64,000 nt of DNA from Gammaproteobacteria bacterium (GTDB lineage: Bacteria; Pseudomonadota; Gammaproteobacteria; Enterobacterales; Neiellaceae): positions 18,664 to 82,663 of the forward strand of contig JAFOOX010000031.1 in the NCBI GenBank assembly GCA_017425245.1, in the 5' to 3' direction. Of this stretch, positions 17,558 to 26,274 are shown piece by piece. A model generated the notes under the pieces. The model was not told the origin of the DNA, did no database searches, and worked only from the letters and a program-made list of their open reading frames with translations. Position 1 is the stretch's first letter; each line of letters opens with the position of its first letter. The position numbers were made by a program, and so were the translations under genes.

Positions 17558-18898
17558 ATGCTGAAACGCTTGCTCGTAGTCGCCGCGATGGCCACAGGCC
17601 TGTGGTCAGCCACCGCTGGCGCGGCGCTGGACATCTACATTACTGAAGGTCTGGCCGGTGCGCGGCCCGTCGCCATCGCCCCATTCAAGAATCTTGGCGC
17701 CTACAAGCCGCCGTTCCCGGTGGAGCAAGTAGTCGCCGATGACCTTCGGCGTAGTGGTAAGTTCCGCCCACTGGATCTGGCCGAGATGCCGCAGCAGCCC
17801 TATTTGGCCGAACAGGTGAACTATTCCTTGTGGAATGCCAAAGGGGTTGAAGCGGTGGTGATCGGCACGGTCAACAGCAGTGACGGTACCAACTTTACGG
17901 TGACCTGGACGCTGCTGGATATCCTCAGTGCCAAAACCAGCACCACGCTTAAAGATGGGCAGTTGACTGAAACTCGCACCAAGTTTCTCGCCGAAGGCAC
18001 GCGGGTGGTTGCCGCCAAACAGTTTCGCCAGTATTGCCACCTGATTAGCGATAAGGTTTACGAACGGCTGACGGGCGAGCGCGGTGCTTTTTTAACCCGT
18101 ATTGCCTATGTGCTGGTTAATCATGGCAAGCCCAACCCGTTTCAGTTGGCGGTCAGTGATTACGATGGTTTCAATGAGACGCCGTTGCTGCGTTCCAAAG
18201 AGCCGATCATGTCGCCGGACTGGTCGCCAGATGGCAAGAAACTCGCTTATGTTTCCTTCGAACGCGGTCGTTCCGAGATCTACATTCAGGATCTCTACAC
18301 CGCCAAGCGTACCCGTATCACCAATTTCAAGGGTATTAACGGGGCGCCCAAGTTTTCTCCCGATGGTCGTAAATTGGCGATGGTGTTGTCCAAAGATGGC
18401 GAGCCAGATCTCTACGTGATGGACCTTGCCACAAGCGCACTGAGCCGGGTTGCCCCCAGCCGTGAAATTGACACTGAGCCCTCATGGGCGCCTGATGGTC
18501 GGTCGCTGGTTTTTAGTTCGGAGCGGGGTGGCAAACCTCAGATCTACCGAGTAGAATTAGCGTCCGGCAGTGTATCTCGGATGACCTTCGAGGGAGAAAT
18601 GAACTTGGGTGCGTCGATATCGCCTGACGGTCGCAAGCTGTTGCTTGTCAACCGAACCAATGGTCAGTATCGGATTGCAACTCAGGATCTCAACTCGGGA
18701 GCCATTCAAGTGCTAACCCAAACGCAACTGGACGAGTCGCCGAGCTTTGCACCCAATGGCAGCATGATTATGTACAGCACGCTGCACAATGGGCGCCAGT
18801 CTTTGGCCCTGGTCTCGACGGATGGCCGCTTCAAGGCGGTCATGCCGGCGTCAAGCGGTGAGGTGCGCGCTCCGGCTTGGTCCCCGTACCTGTACTGA
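17558..18898 (+). CDS. tolB: Tol-Pal system periplasmic protein TolB
   Basis: Periplasmic six-bladed beta-propeller that binds Pal and TolA; 446 residues. A signal peptide ([18 protein letters not shown]...GAA) precedes the N-terminal domain ([10 protein letters not shown], then the [13 protein letters not shown] region). The propeller repeats follow, each with a variant of [69 protein letters not shown]. The start follows ACAGGAGAGGATGA. It sits between tolA and pal as usual. Confidence 0.95.
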   Translation: MLKRLLVVAAMATGLWSATAGAALDIYITEGLAGARPVAIAPFKNLGAYKPPFPVEQVVADDLRRSGKFRPLDLAEMPQQPYLAEQVNYSLWNAKGVEAVVIGTVNSSDGTNFTVTWTLLDILSAKTSTTLKDGQLTETRTKFLAEGTRVVAAKQFRQYCHLISDKVYERLTGERGAFLTRIAYVLVNHGKPNPFQLAVSDYDGFNETPLLRSKEPIMSPDWSPDGKKLAYVSFERGRSEIYIQDLYTAKRTRITNFKGINGAPKFSPDGRKLAMVLSKDGEPDLYVMDLATSALSRVAPSREIDTEPSWAPDGRSLVFSSERGGKPQIYRVELASGSVSRMTFEGEMNLGASISPDGRKLLLVNRTNGQYRIATQDLNSGAIQVLTQTQLDESPSFAPNGSMIMYSTLHNGRQSLALVSTDGRFKAVMPASSGEVRAPAWSPYLY

Positions 18899-18934
18899 CG
18901 ACCCCCACCAACCAACGTAATAAAGGAAAACAAC

Positions 18935-19438
18935 ATGTCTCTGAACGCGCTGTTCAAGGCTGGCCTGCTGGCCCTCGGTATGATGACTCTGGTTGCTTGT
19001 GAATCCACTGAAAACGTCACCGACGCCGGTGCTACTACCACTGAAACCGTTGCTCCGGCTGAAACCGGCCCGACCGCTGCCGAACTGGAAGAGCAGCGTC
19101 TGGCCGAGCTGCGTAAAAACCACGTGGTCTACTTCGAATTCGACAAGACTGACATCCTGCCCCAGGACGAAGAGATCCTGCGCGCTCACGGTGCTTACCT
19201 TGCTGAAAAGAGCAACGTGAAAGTGCTGATCGAAGGTCATTGTGACGAGCGTGGCACCCCGGAGTACAACATTGCCCTCGGCGAGCGTCGTGCCAACTCC
19301 GTGGTTAACTACCTCAAGGGCCTGGGCGTGAGCGATGCTCAGCTGTCCGTGGTTTCCTACGGTGAAGAGAAGCCGGTTGATCCGTCCAGCAACGAAGCTG
19401 CTTGGTCGAAGAACCGTCGCGCTGTCCTGGTTTACTAA
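18935..19438 (+). CDS. pal: Peptidoglycan-associated lipoprotein Pal
   Basis: Outer-membrane lipoprotein anchoring the envelope to peptidoglycan; 167 residues. The signal peptide ends in the lipobox LVAC, with cysteine 22 as the lipidation site. A short Thr/Glu/Ala-rich linker follows, then an OmpA-type domain with VYFEFDKTDI and the peptidoglycan-binding EGHCDERGTPEYN block. A good ribosome site (AAAGGA) precedes the start, and codon use is strongly biased, as for an abundant protein. Confidence 0.96.
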   Translation: MSLNALFKAGLLALGMMTLVACESTENVTDAGATTTETVAPAETGPTAAELEEQRLAELRKNHVVYFEFDKTDILPQDEEILRAHGAYLAEKSNVKVLIEGHCDERGTPEYNIALGERRANSVVNYLKGLGVSDAQLSVVSYGEEKPVDPSSNEAAWSKNRRAVLVY

Positions 19439-19455
19439 GACCGGTAGCCTGAAAC

Positions 19456-20256
19456 ATGACGGGTTCGCGATTTGCAGTAATGATGTTGTCGCTGATCCCG
19501 TTGGCGACTGGGGCGGCTCCCGCCCCAGTCACCGACCTCGGTGGTAACGTCTCTTCCCCCTCTACCTCTATCACTCCCACTGCGCCGTCCTCGACCTCCG
19601 CGTCGAGCGTGGGCAGCACGGCCACGCCCCGCAACCAGGGTACCGAATTCCAGCTTGAGCTGATGAAGCAGGTGCAACAGTTGCAGACCGAGGTCAGTGA
19701 GCTGCGTGGCCAGCTGGAAGTACAGAATTACCAGATCCAGCAGTTGACCGATCGCCAGCGTGACCTGTTCCAGGAGCTGGATCGTCGGGTGGCTGCCGGA
19801 GGTGCCGCCGTAGCTGGTGGTGCCGTTGCCGCTGCCGGCGATAGTGGCACTGCGGCCTCCCTGCCGACGCCGCCAGCTGATGGCAAAGAGCAGCAATCCT
19901 ACGAGAAAGCCGTGCAGTTGGTGCTGCAGGACAAGAACTACGACAAGGCGATTCCCGCTTTCCAGAAGTTCATCAAGGATTACCCGAACTCCAGCTATCA
20001 GCCCAATGCCCGCTACTGGCTGGGCCAGCTGCTGCTCAACAAGGGTGATTCAGCCGCAGCCAAAGGCCAGTTCCAGAAGGTGGTGAGCGCCTATCCGGAT
20101 TCGCCCAAGGTGCCTGAAGCGCTGCTCAAGCTCGGCATTATTGCCCAGCTCGACGGCGACACGGCTGCTGCCAAGGTGAACTACGAGAAAGTCATCAGCC
20201 AGTATCCGCAGTCGGCCACGGCACAACAAGCCAAGACCCGTCTGCAGAGTCTGTAA
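19456..20256 (+). CDS. cpoB: Cell division coordinator CpoB (YbgF)
   Basis: Periplasmic protein that couples Tol-Pal function to peptidoglycan synthesis during division; 266 residues. It has a signal peptide (MTGSRFAVMMLSLIPLATGA), a Ser/Thr-rich spacer, a coiled coil (residues about 60-105, QLELMKQVQQLQTEVSELRG) that trimerises in relatives, and a C-terminal set of three tetratricopeptide repeats (YEKAVQLVLQDKNYDKAIPA onward). It is the last gene of the operon. No clear terminator follows before the tRNA-Lys cluster. Confidence 0.93.
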   Translation: MTGSRFAVMMLSLIPLATGAAPAPVTDLGGNVSSPSTSITPTAPSSTSASSVGSTATPRNQGTEFQLELMKQVQQLQTEVSELRGQLEVQNYQIQQLTDRQRDLFQELDRRVAAGGAAVAGGAVAAAGDSGTAASLPTPPADGKEQQSYEKAVQLVLQDKNYDKAIPAFQKFIKDYPNSSYQPNARYWLGQLLLNKGDSAAAKGQFQKVVSAYPDSPKVPEALLKLGIIAQLDGDTAAAKVNYEKVISQYPQSATAQQAKTRLQSL

Positions 20257-20285
20257 GGGCTCTGTGATCAACAGCAAATTAGCGG

Positions 20286-20313
20286 TTGCATGAGATCGGG
20301 AAATCCGTATCAT
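20286..20313 (+). promoter_or_regulatory. Candidate promoter for the tRNA-Lys cluster
   Basis: TTGCAT (20286-20291) and TATCAT (20308-20313) are 16 bases apart, and the -10 box is followed within a few bases by a GC-rich stretch (GCCGCC), as in stringently controlled stable-RNA promoters. The first tRNA begins 47 bases downstream. Confidence 0.45.
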
Positions 20314-20360
20314 AAGCCGCCGTTGCGCCAGGGCCTGAAAGAGTCTGGCGCAGCACGGAT

Positions 20361-20436
20361 GGGTCGTTAGCTCAGTCGGTAGAGCAGAAGACTTTTAATC
20401 TTTTGGTCGAAGGTTCGAATCCTTCACGACCCACCA
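20361..20436 (+). tRNA. tRNA-Lys (anticodon UUU), copy 1
   Basis: A 76-nt cloverleaf beginning GGGTCGTTAGCTCAGTCGG, with anticodon loop CTTTTAA (anticodon TTT), T-arm GGTTCGAATCC and encoded CCA. It is identical to the next copy. A small hairpin, ACCTCC / GGAGGT plus a T run (20441-20465), follows and may terminate part of the transcripts. Confidence 0.97.
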
Positions 20437-20440
20437 TCCA

Positions 20441-20465
20441 ACCTCCTGCGGGAGGTCTGTTTTTC
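20441..20465 (+). terminator. Possible weak terminator between the first two tRNA-Lys genes
   Basis: Stem ACCTCC / GGAGGT with loop TGCG, followed by CTGTTTTT. It could end transcripts after the first tRNA or act only as a processing spacer. Confidence 0.4.
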
Positions 20466-20473
20466 CCGGTTAC

Positions 20474-20549
20474 GGGTCGTTAGCTCAGTCGGTAGAGCAG
20501 AAGACTTTTAATCTTTTGGTCGAAGGTTCGAATCCTTCACGACCCACCA
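20474..20549 (+). tRNA. tRNA-Lys (anticodon UUU), copy 2
   Basis: Sequence identical over 76 nt to the first tRNA-Lys, including the encoded CCA, with anticodon TTT. The 37-base spacer between the two differs from that before the third gene. Confidence 0.97.
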
Positions 20550-20583
20550 AATCGGGATTATACTGCAGCGCTTTTTCAAGGTA

Positions 20584-20659
20584 GGGTCGTTAGCTCAGCT
20601 GGTAGAGCAGTGGACTCTTAATCCATAGGTCGAAGGTTCGAATCCTTCACGACCCACCA
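20584..20659 (+). tRNA. tRNA-Lys (anticodon CUU)
   Basis: Same acceptor, D- and T-arms as the two preceding genes, but the anticodon arm reads TGGACTCTTAATCCA, giving loop CTCTTAA and anticodon CTT. It reads AAG codons, which are common in this GC-rich coding sequence. E. coli lacks this isoacceptor; many GC-richer gammaproteobacteria have it. The gene encodes CCA. Confidence 0.95.
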
Positions 20660-20772
20660 ACCTTGAACCTCCCCTGTTATTGCCACTCCAAGTCGATAGA
20701 ACTGTCGCTAAGGGATGAACCCTGAGGCGCCACTCCCTATAATCCGTGCACGCTGTTGTTGAGGGTTGGCCC

Positions 20773-21810
20773 ATGAACGCCTTTGCCGCTGCTGAGCAGA
20801 TTTTCCATTTCCCGCCCAAGCCGGCCCCGCTGACTGCTGATCAGCAGGCAGCCTATCGCCAGTCGATCGCTGAGCTGCTCAAGGCCCGCAATGCGGTGCT
20901 GATTGCTCACTACTACACCGACCCCGAGATTCAGGCGTTGGCCGAGGAGACCGGTGGTTTCATCGGTGATTCGCTGGAGATGGCCCGCTTCGGCAAGCAG
21001 CACAGCGCCACTACCCTGATTGTCGCTGGCGTGCGCTTTATGGGCGAAACCGCCAAGATCCTTACGCCGGATAAGCAGGTGCTGATGCCGACGCTGGAGG
21101 CCACTTGCTCGCTCGATCTAGGTTGCCCGGCTGAGCCTTTTGCCGAGTTCTGCGATGCCCACCCGGATCGTACCGTGGTCGTCTATGCCAATACCTCAGC
21201 TGCCGTCAAAGCACGCGCGGATTGGGTGGTTACCTCATCGATTGCAGTTGATGTGATCGACCACCTCGACAGTCTCGGCCAAAAGATCCTGTGGGCACCG
21301 GATCGTCATCTGGGCAGTTACATCGCCGGCAAGACCGGTGCCGACATGCTGTTGTGGCAGGGCGCCTGTATTGTCCATGACGAGTTCAAATCGCGGGCGC
21401 TGCGCCAGCTTAAGTCCCAATACCCCGATGCCGCGGTGCTTGTTCATCCTGAGTCGCCGGCCGCTGTAGTAGCATTGGCGGATGCTGTTGGTTCAACCAC
21501 CCAATTGATTAAGGCGAGTCAGACGCTGCCGCACCAGCGTTTTATCGTCGCCACCGATCGCGGCATCTTCTACAAGATGCAGCAGCTGTCGCCAGCCAAA
21601 GAGTTCATTGAAGCGCCAACGGGTGGTGATGGCGCTACCTGTCGCAGTTGTGCTCATTGCCCCTGGATGGCGATGAATGGCCTGAAAGCCATTCACGATG
21701 CACTGGCGCAAGGGGCTTCCAGCCACGAGATCCATGTGAATGCCGGGGTTCGCGAAAAGGCGCTGGTGCCTTTGATGCGGATGGTGGAGTATCAGGCCGG
21801 AAAGCGCTGA
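20773..21810 (+). CDS. nadA: Quinolinate synthase
   Basis: Iron-sulfur enzyme of NAD biosynthesis that condenses iminoaspartate with dihydroxyacetone phosphate to quinolinate. The 345 residues match E. coli NadA (347). The cluster ligand cysteines are visible in [23 protein letters not shown] and the C-terminal CRSCAHCPW. The N-terminal [18 protein letters not shown] is the family signature. Start is the ATG at 20773 after GAGGG; the frame open to 20746 begins with GTG and is less likely. The position after the Tol-Pal operon and lysine tRNAs is the conserved gammaproteobacterial order. Confidence 0.96.
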   Translation: MNAFAAAEQIFHFPPKPAPLTADQQAAYRQSIAELLKARNAVLIAHYYTDPEIQALAEETGGFIGDSLEMARFGKQHSATTLIVAGVRFMGETAKILTPDKQVLMPTLEATCSLDLGCPAEPFAEFCDAHPDRTVVVYANTSAAVKARADWVVTSSIAVDVIDHLDSLGQKILWAPDRHLGSYIAGKTGADMLLWQGACIVHDEFKSRALRQLKSQYPDAAVLVHPESPAAVVALADAVGSTTQLIKASQTLPHQRFIVATDRGIFYKMQQLSPAKEFIEAPTGGDGATCRSCAHCPWMAMNGLKAIHDALAQGASSHEIHVNAGVREKALVPLMRMVEYQAGKR

Positions 21811-21817
21811 AAACGGC

Positions 21818-21846
21818 TTGATTTGATATGGTTCAGGCCATAACAT
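21818..21846 (+). promoter_or_regulatory. Candidate promoter of the tRNA-Ser gene
   Basis: TTGATT (21818-21823) and TAACAT (21841-21846) are separated by exactly 17 bases, and a GC-rich discriminator (ACGCGCGCC) follows. The tRNA begins 36 bases downstream. Confidence 0.5.
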
Positions 21847-21881
21847 ACGCGCGCCTTGGCTAGCCCAAGGACAATCAGTTC

Positions 21882-21969
21882 GGTGAGGTGTCCGAGTGGT
21901 TGAAGGAGCACGCCTGGAAAGTGTGTATACGGCAACGTATCGAGGGTTCGAATCCCTCCCTCACCGCCA
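21882..21969 (+). tRNA. tRNA-Ser (anticodon GGA)
   Basis: An 88-nt class II tRNA that agrees almost base for base with E. coli tRNA-Ser(GGA). It starts GGTGAGGTGTCCGAGTGG, has anticodon GGA in CTGGAAA, the long variable arm GTGTATACGGCAACGTATC, and the encoded CCA. Its last 12 bases are the beginning of a 98-bp direct repeat. Confidence 0.97.
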
Positions 21970-22055
21970 GACTGATGAGCAACCCGGCCAAGTGCCGGGT
22001 TTTTCATTTTCTGGCGCTTCGCTCGGACCGGCCCGCCGGCCGAGCCGTCGGGCGT
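21958..22055 (+). repeat. 98-bp direct repeat, copy 1 (3' end of tRNA-Ser plus its terminator)
   Basis: The last 12 bases of the tRNA-Ser gene, the terminator (AACCCGGC / GCCGGGTT with T run, 21981-22004) and a GC-rich inverted-repeat tail form a 98-base block. It recurs exactly at 22105-22202, 147 bases further on. The 49 bases between the copies hold no gene. Confidence 0.92.
21981..22004 (+). terminator. Terminator of the tRNA-Ser gene
   Basis: Stem AACCCGGC / GCCGGGTT with loop CAAGT followed by T residues, 12 bases after the tRNA. The same hairpin is repeated at 22128-22151 in the second copy of the direct repeat. Confidence 0.85.
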
Positions 22056-22104
22056 TCAGCCGCCCGGCAAAGCGCTGCTTTGCCTTAAAGAGGGCGGCAT
22101 TCAC

Positions 22105-22202
22105 CCCTCACCGCCAGACTGATGAGCAACCCGGCCAAGTGCCGGGTTTTTCATTTTCTGGCGCTTCGCTCGGACCGGCCCGCCGGCCGAGCCGTCGGGC
22201 GT
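22105..22202 (+). repeat. 98-bp direct repeat, copy 2 (orphan tRNA-Ser 3' end plus terminator)
   Basis: An exact copy of 21958-22055, including the final CCCTCACCGCCA of the tRNA. No tRNA body precedes it; upstream is TTAAAGAGGGCGGCATTCA instead. It is therefore a non-functional tail. It may be left from a tandem tRNA duplication that lost its body, or from an excised element that had used the tRNA 3' end. The rest of the gap up to the next gene (22203-22308) shows nothing else. Confidence 0.92.
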
Positions 22203-22308
22203 CCATTTATCGCAACAGTTCTCGCCTGATATTAAGCGTGGTCGCCATGGCCTGCCGCCCGCTAAGCCACTACAGTGATCACCTGAATGATGTGAGGATG
22301 ATCACGGC

Positions 22309-23463
22309 GTGCTGCGCTTCGTCGCCCTGCTGGCCGCCATTGCGGCGCTGACCCCATTTGCCATCGACATGTACCTGCCAGCCATGCCGCGTATTGCTGC
22401 GGATCTGGGGGCTACTCTTGGCCAAGTGCAGGCCAGCCTCAGTACCTTTCTCATCGGTTTTGCCGCTGGACAACTACTCCATGGTCCGTTGGCTGATGCC
22501 TTTGGCCGTCGCCGCTTGTTGCTGGGTGCTTTGGCCTGTTTTGCGTTGTTCAGCGTGCTCTGCGCGCTGGCGCCGACCCTTGATGCGCTGCTGCTGTGGC
22601 GCTGTGGTCAGGCCTTGGCCGGGGCGGGGGCATCGGTGGTGGTTTCTGCTGCCATCACCGATCGTTACCATGGCAAGAATGCGATTCGGGTGCGCTCGAT
22701 GATGGTATCGGTGATGACCTTGGCGCCGTTGGTCGCACCGGCCATCGGCGCCTGGCTATCCCGTCTGGCTGGCTGGCGTAGCCTGTTTTGGCTATTGGCT
22801 GTCATCGCCTTGGTCAATGCCGTTCAGGTGTGGCGCTATCTGCCAGAATCGCTGAAACAGCGTCAGTCGTTGCGCCCTTCGGTAGTGGCCCGCAACTATT
22901 GGCAAATCATCTCCAATGCCGGGGCGCGCTATGAGTTTCCGGCATTGGCGTTGGCATCTGCCGGCTTCTTTGCCTTTCTCACTGCGACGCCTTACCTGTA
23001 CATGGTGCAGCTCGGTTTAAGTGACACCCAGTATGCCTTTGCTTTTGCCGCGAACGTGCTGGCGCTGACCGGCTGTGCCTGGCTGAACAGTCGGTTAGCC
23101 GGACGCGTGGCACCGCGCTGGTTGCTCATTCGGGCGTTAGGGCTACAGGCAGCAATAGCCCTGTTTGTGGTGATCTCGGCAGGGCTGTTTGGCTTGCACC
23201 TATGGTTGCACGCGCCGCTATGGTGGCTGTTGATTGGTTTGAACGGGCTGGTATTCGCCAATGGTGCCGCACTGATCTTGGAACGCTTCCGTGAGCGGGC
23301 AGGGACAGCATCAGCGGTCTTGGGCGCTACTCAGTTTGCCGCTGGTGCCTTGTCGAGTATTGTCGTGGCAGCCGTCAGTCATATCGGTGCAGTGGCGGTG
23401 GTCAGCGTTCAGGCGCTGTGTCTGGCCGCTAGTCTGCTGCTGTTGCGGTCGGCGAAGCGCTGA
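22309..23463 (+). CDS. Bcr/CflA-type multidrug exporter (MFS)
   Basis: A 384-residue inner-membrane transporter with about twelve hydrophobic helices. The N-terminal DMYLPAMPRIAADLG is characteristic of the Bcr/CflA branch of drug:proton antiporters. The loop motif A, GPLADAFGRRRLLLG, and the fourth-helix QALAGAGASVVVSAAITD motif are present. Substrates in the family include bicyclomycin, chloramphenicol and sulphonamides, but this one's substrate cannot be told. The start is a GTG at 22309 after GTGAGGATG; no upstream ATG is in frame. The stop is directly adjacent to the stop of the convergent EPS gene. Confidence 0.88.
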   Translation: MLRFVALLAAIAALTPFAIDMYLPAMPRIAADLGATLGQVQASLSTFLIGFAAGQLLHGPLADAFGRRRLLLGALACFALFSVLCALAPTLDALLLWRCGQALAGAGASVVVSAAITDRYHGKNAIRVRSMMVSVMTLAPLVAPAIGAWLSRLAGWRSLFWLLAVIALVNAVQVWRYLPESLKQRQSLRPSVVARNYWQIISNAGARYEFPALALASAGFFAFLTATPYLYMVQLGLSDTQYAFAFAANVLALTGCAWLNSRLAGRVAPRWLLIRALGLQAAIALFVVISAGLFGLHLWLHAPLWWLLIGLNGLVFANGAALILERFRERAGTASAVLGATQFAAGALSSIVVAAVSHIGAVAVVSVQALCLAASLLLLRSAKR

Positions 23464-24654
23464 TCAACGCGTTATCTTGATATTGAGCCACAGCAGCTGT
23501 TTGTCGTAACTCAACAGATCAATGTTGGACTGCTGATCAACGAAGGCCCAACCGAGGCTCAGACTCAGCCAGCGTCTGAAGTCGTAGGTGGTGCCCACGT
23601 TTGTTTGCCACAGATCATCGGTCCGATTGACGCCGGTGTAGGCACGCTGGGTGTAGCCGCCACCCATATCCAGCGACCAGAGCGGGCGAAGCTGATAGCG
23701 CCATTGCAGTTTACCGGTCGATTCCAAGACATAATCGCCGAAATTATTGGGCTCCTTGGCCTCGCGTCCGGTGGATAACTGCAGGCGATGAAGGGGGGAG
23801 GGTTGCCAATCGAGGCTGACATCCCATGTGAAACCACGGAAGTTTTCACGTTGTGAATCATCGAAATCTTTGTGCTCGACACCGGCGGTTGCCCGTCCAT
23901 CCAGCAGGTTGGCAATTTCCCACTTGCCACCAAACAGCAGGCGGGTGCTGCGGTTGTCCGAGCTGATCTCCTGCTCATCCAGCGGGTAACTGGTCCATAG
24001 GCCACGCACGTCGGCTACCCAAGCGAATCGGGCTGAATGGCGACGGGAAAAGACCATATTGGCCAGCCACTGCTCTCGATCGCGGCGGGCGGTGAACTCC
24101 CGATAGTTCAGATAATCCAGCGCTGACAAAGCGCCACTAAGCTCGAGATTGTGGCGGCTGCTGCGCGCTCCCAAGCCATAACTCAGTCGCAACCGCTGCT
24201 CTTCGGTTCTCAGGGGCTCAGCGATGGTGTTGCCGATACCTTCCGAGAGACCGTCACCGCGGGCCTCATGGCCGCGACTAAAGGTGTAGCTGCCGCCCAA
24301 GCGCTGGCGTGCCGAAAGCTCATAGTGGCTCTTGAGCTGGCCGGTATGGTCATTGTAATCATCATAGCTGCTGTCGATATAGCGACCGTAACGGCCACGG
24401 TAGCTAAGCTCGCTGTAGCGCAGATTATGGCCGGTGCGTAACGCCACCATGGGCGCCATAATGTTGAACCAAGAATCCAGCTGGTCATCGGGGCTATAGG
24501 TGAGGTTATCGTCGTAACCGCTGGTCAGCCCCAATTCCGGGGTTATGGCTAAACCGCTATCGGTATACCAAGGGTGCGGTTGATAGTCAGATGCTAGCAC
24601 CGCACCGCAACTTACCAATAAACAAACAGCTAACAGGCCTTGATGGGCAGACAT
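23464..24654 (-). CDS. Outer-membrane beta-barrel protein of the EPS locus (EpsL / BBP2-like)
   Basis: A 396-residue protein with a signal peptide (MSAHQGLLAVCLLVSCGAVLA) and, after about residue 30, alternating strands rich in tyrosine, tryptophan and arginine up to the C-terminus. The opening ITPELGLTSGYDDNLTYSPD is the pattern of large outer-membrane barrels found beside EpsH/exosortase gene clusters. Its probable role is in polymer export across the outer membrane or surface attachment, but this is inferred from context. The cysteine in the signal region is not in a convincing lipobox. It is last in the leftward unit after the sugar-phosphate transferase (20 bases apart). Confidence 0.75.
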   Translation of the reverse strand: MSAHQGLLAVCLLVSCGAVLASDYQPHPWYTDSGLAITPELGLTSGYDDNLTYSPDDQLDSWFNIMAPMVALRTGHNLRYSELSYRGRYGRYIDSSYDDYNDHTGQLKSHYELSARQRLGGSYTFSRGHEARGDGLSEGIGNTIAEPLRTEEQRLRLSYGLGARSSRHNLELSGALSALDYLNYREFTARRDREQWLANMVFSRRHSARFAWVADVRGLWTSYPLDEQEISSDNRSTRLLFGGKWEIANLLDGRATAGVEHKDFDDSQRENFRGFTWDVSLDWQPSPLHRLQLSTGREAKEPNNFGDYVLESTGKLQWRYQLRPLWSLDMGGGYTQRAYTGVNRTDDLWQTNVGTTYDFRRWLSLSLGWAFVDQQSNIDLLSYDKQLLWLNIKITR

Positions 24655-24674
24655 TTACAGCTCGCTTCCTTGCA

Positions 24675-26075
24675 TCAGTAGGCGTTGGCGCCAACAAAAC
24701 CCCGGAATATGGTCCAGAACACGATTTTCATATCCAGCCACAGCGACCAGTTGCGGATATAGGCCAGATCGAACTCGATCCGTTTTTCCATTTTGTCCAG
24801 GGTATCGGTTTCGCCACGCCAGCCGTTGATCTGGGCCCAGCCGGTGATCCCTGGTTTAACCTTGTGGCGCAGCATGTAGCCACTGATCAGCTGACGATAC
24901 TGTTCGTTGTGGGCCACCGCATGGGGGCGAGGGCCGACAATCGACATTGAGCCCTGAATCACGTTGAAAAACTGTGGCAGCTCGTCAAGCGAGGTGCGGC
25001 GCAAAAAGGCGCCGAACTTGGTGATGCGCGGATCGCCTTTGGTCGCTTGGGTCACTTTGGCACCGTTTTCCATGGTGCGCATCGAGCGGAACTTCCACAC
25101 TTTTATCTTTTTGCCATCCAAACCATATCTGTCCTGCTTAAAGAACACCGGCCCCGGTGACGTGAGTTTGATACCCAAGGCGATGACTAGCATTGGCAGC
25201 GAGATCACCGCCAGAATCACGGACGCCAGCACCAGATCCTCTGAACGCTTGAGCCACTGGCCCAACCCGTTGAGCGGGGTGTCATAGATGCTCAGGGTCT
25301 GGACGTCACCCACTTCATGCCAGCGGGCATGCAAGACGCGATAGATGAAAAAGTTGGGGATGATATGCACGTTGACCGTGGTGTCAGCACAGCGCTCGAG
25401 AATGGCGTTGATGCGCTCTTCGGCACGCAGTGGCATGGCCACATAGAGCAGATCAACCTTGTTCTGCTGAGCCATGCTGATGGCGTCATCTACGTTACCA
25501 AGTAGGTCGTAGCGGGCACCGTTTCCTATACGTTCAGGGGTACGATCATCAAAAAAACCGATAAGGCTGATTCCTTGCTGTGGATTTCCTTCAATGGAAC
25601 GCGCCAGTTCCAAGCCAGAGGGGGTGACGCCAATGATGGCCGCCGTACGGGTGTTAAGCCCTTCACGACGGATCTGGTAGAGGAACTCGCGTATCCAGTA
25701 GCGCCAGGTGCACAGCGCCACCCAAGCCGCGCCAGCCCAGAGCAACAGCAGGCTTGGGGCCAGCCCACTGAGCGGCCCAAAGAAGAACATGGCGACCAGC
25801 AATATGGCGACAACCACAATCCAGCTGACGGTAGTTGTGGTTAACAGCGCGCGCAGGCTGGACGTACGCCAAGAGCGATATAGCTCAAAACTCTCAGCCA
25901 CCACCAAAAACAGGCTGGTAGTCGCGATGCCGGTCATGGCGACGGTCTGATCGACATTGATCTTAAGCATCTGGCAGGTAAGCAACAACGTGCCGAAAAC
26001 GATCAGCAGATCGCAAAGGCGATAGATGGTGGAAAAGTGTTCTTGATGTGAACGAACAAAACCGCTGGTGTTCAT
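24675..26075 (-). CDS. Undecaprenyl-phosphate sugar phosphotransferase (WcaJ/EpsB-type)
   Basis: Initiating transferase of EPS assembly: moves a sugar-1-phosphate (glucose in characterised WcaJ-like enzymes) from a nucleotide sugar to undecaprenyl phosphate at the inner membrane. The 466 residues have four N-terminal membrane segments, a central Rossmann-like domain (AAIIGVTPSGLELARS), a fifth helix near residue 280-305, and the catalytic C-terminus. That region contains KVWKFRSMRTMENGAK, TSLDELPQFFNVIQG, VGPRPHAV and KPGITGWAQINGWRG. The last of these, with the family's Asp/Glu and Arg residues intact, argues for activity. manC lies upstream in the same direction with a hairpin between. Confidence 0.92.
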   Translation of the reverse strand: MNTSGFVRSHQEHFSTIYRLCDLLIVFGTLLLTCQMLKINVDQTVAMTGIATTSLFLVVAESFELYRSWRTSSLRALLTTTTVSWIVVVAILLVAMFFFGPLSGLAPSLLLLWAGAAWVALCTWRYWIREFLYQIRREGLNTRTAAIIGVTPSGLELARSIEGNPQQGISLIGFFDDRTPERIGNGARYDLLGNVDDAISMAQQNKVDLLYVAMPLRAEERINAILERCADTTVNVHIIPNFFIYRVLHARWHEVGDVQTLSIYDTPLNGLGQWLKRSEDLVLASVILAVISLPMLVIALGIKLTSPGPVFFKQDRYGLDGKKIKVWKFRSMRTMENGAKVTQATKGDPRITKFGAFLRRTSLDELPQFFNVIQGSMSIVGPRPHAVAHNEQYRQLISGYMLRHKVKPGITGWAQINGWRGETDTLDKMEKRIEFDLAYIRNWSLWLDMKIVFWTIFRGFVGANAY

Positions 26076-26233
26076 GCCGAATTCTCCCTGTAATCGAGGC
26101 GTCTGTGCCTCTCCTGCGGCCGTCTGTGGTAGTGATCGGATCCGGCTTCATCAAAGCCGCAAGCGATCCTGTCACGCAAATATCAGGCCATCCGTCGTTC
26201 AGCTTTTTCTCATACGTTGATGACGTTAACAAG

Positions 26234-26266
26234 ACAGCCGGGCGAGCAATGCAACTGCCCGGCTGT
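26234..26266 (-). terminator. Hairpin between manC and the sugar phosphotransferase gene
   Basis: A perfect 10-bp inverted repeat ACAGCCGGGC / GCCCGGCTGT with a 13-base loop lies 8 bases beyond the manC stop. The tract after it on the reverse strand is only CTTGTT, so it may be an attenuator or mRNA 3' stabiliser instead of a full terminator. The rest of the gap to 26076 shows no gene. Confidence 0.5.
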
Positions 26267-26274
26267 GGTGCGCG

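Noticed and set aside
21882..22308. Integrated phage or island at the tRNA-Ser gene
   Set aside because: The 98-bp duplication could be an attachment-site relic, but there is no integrase and only 49 bases lie between the copies, so no element is present now.
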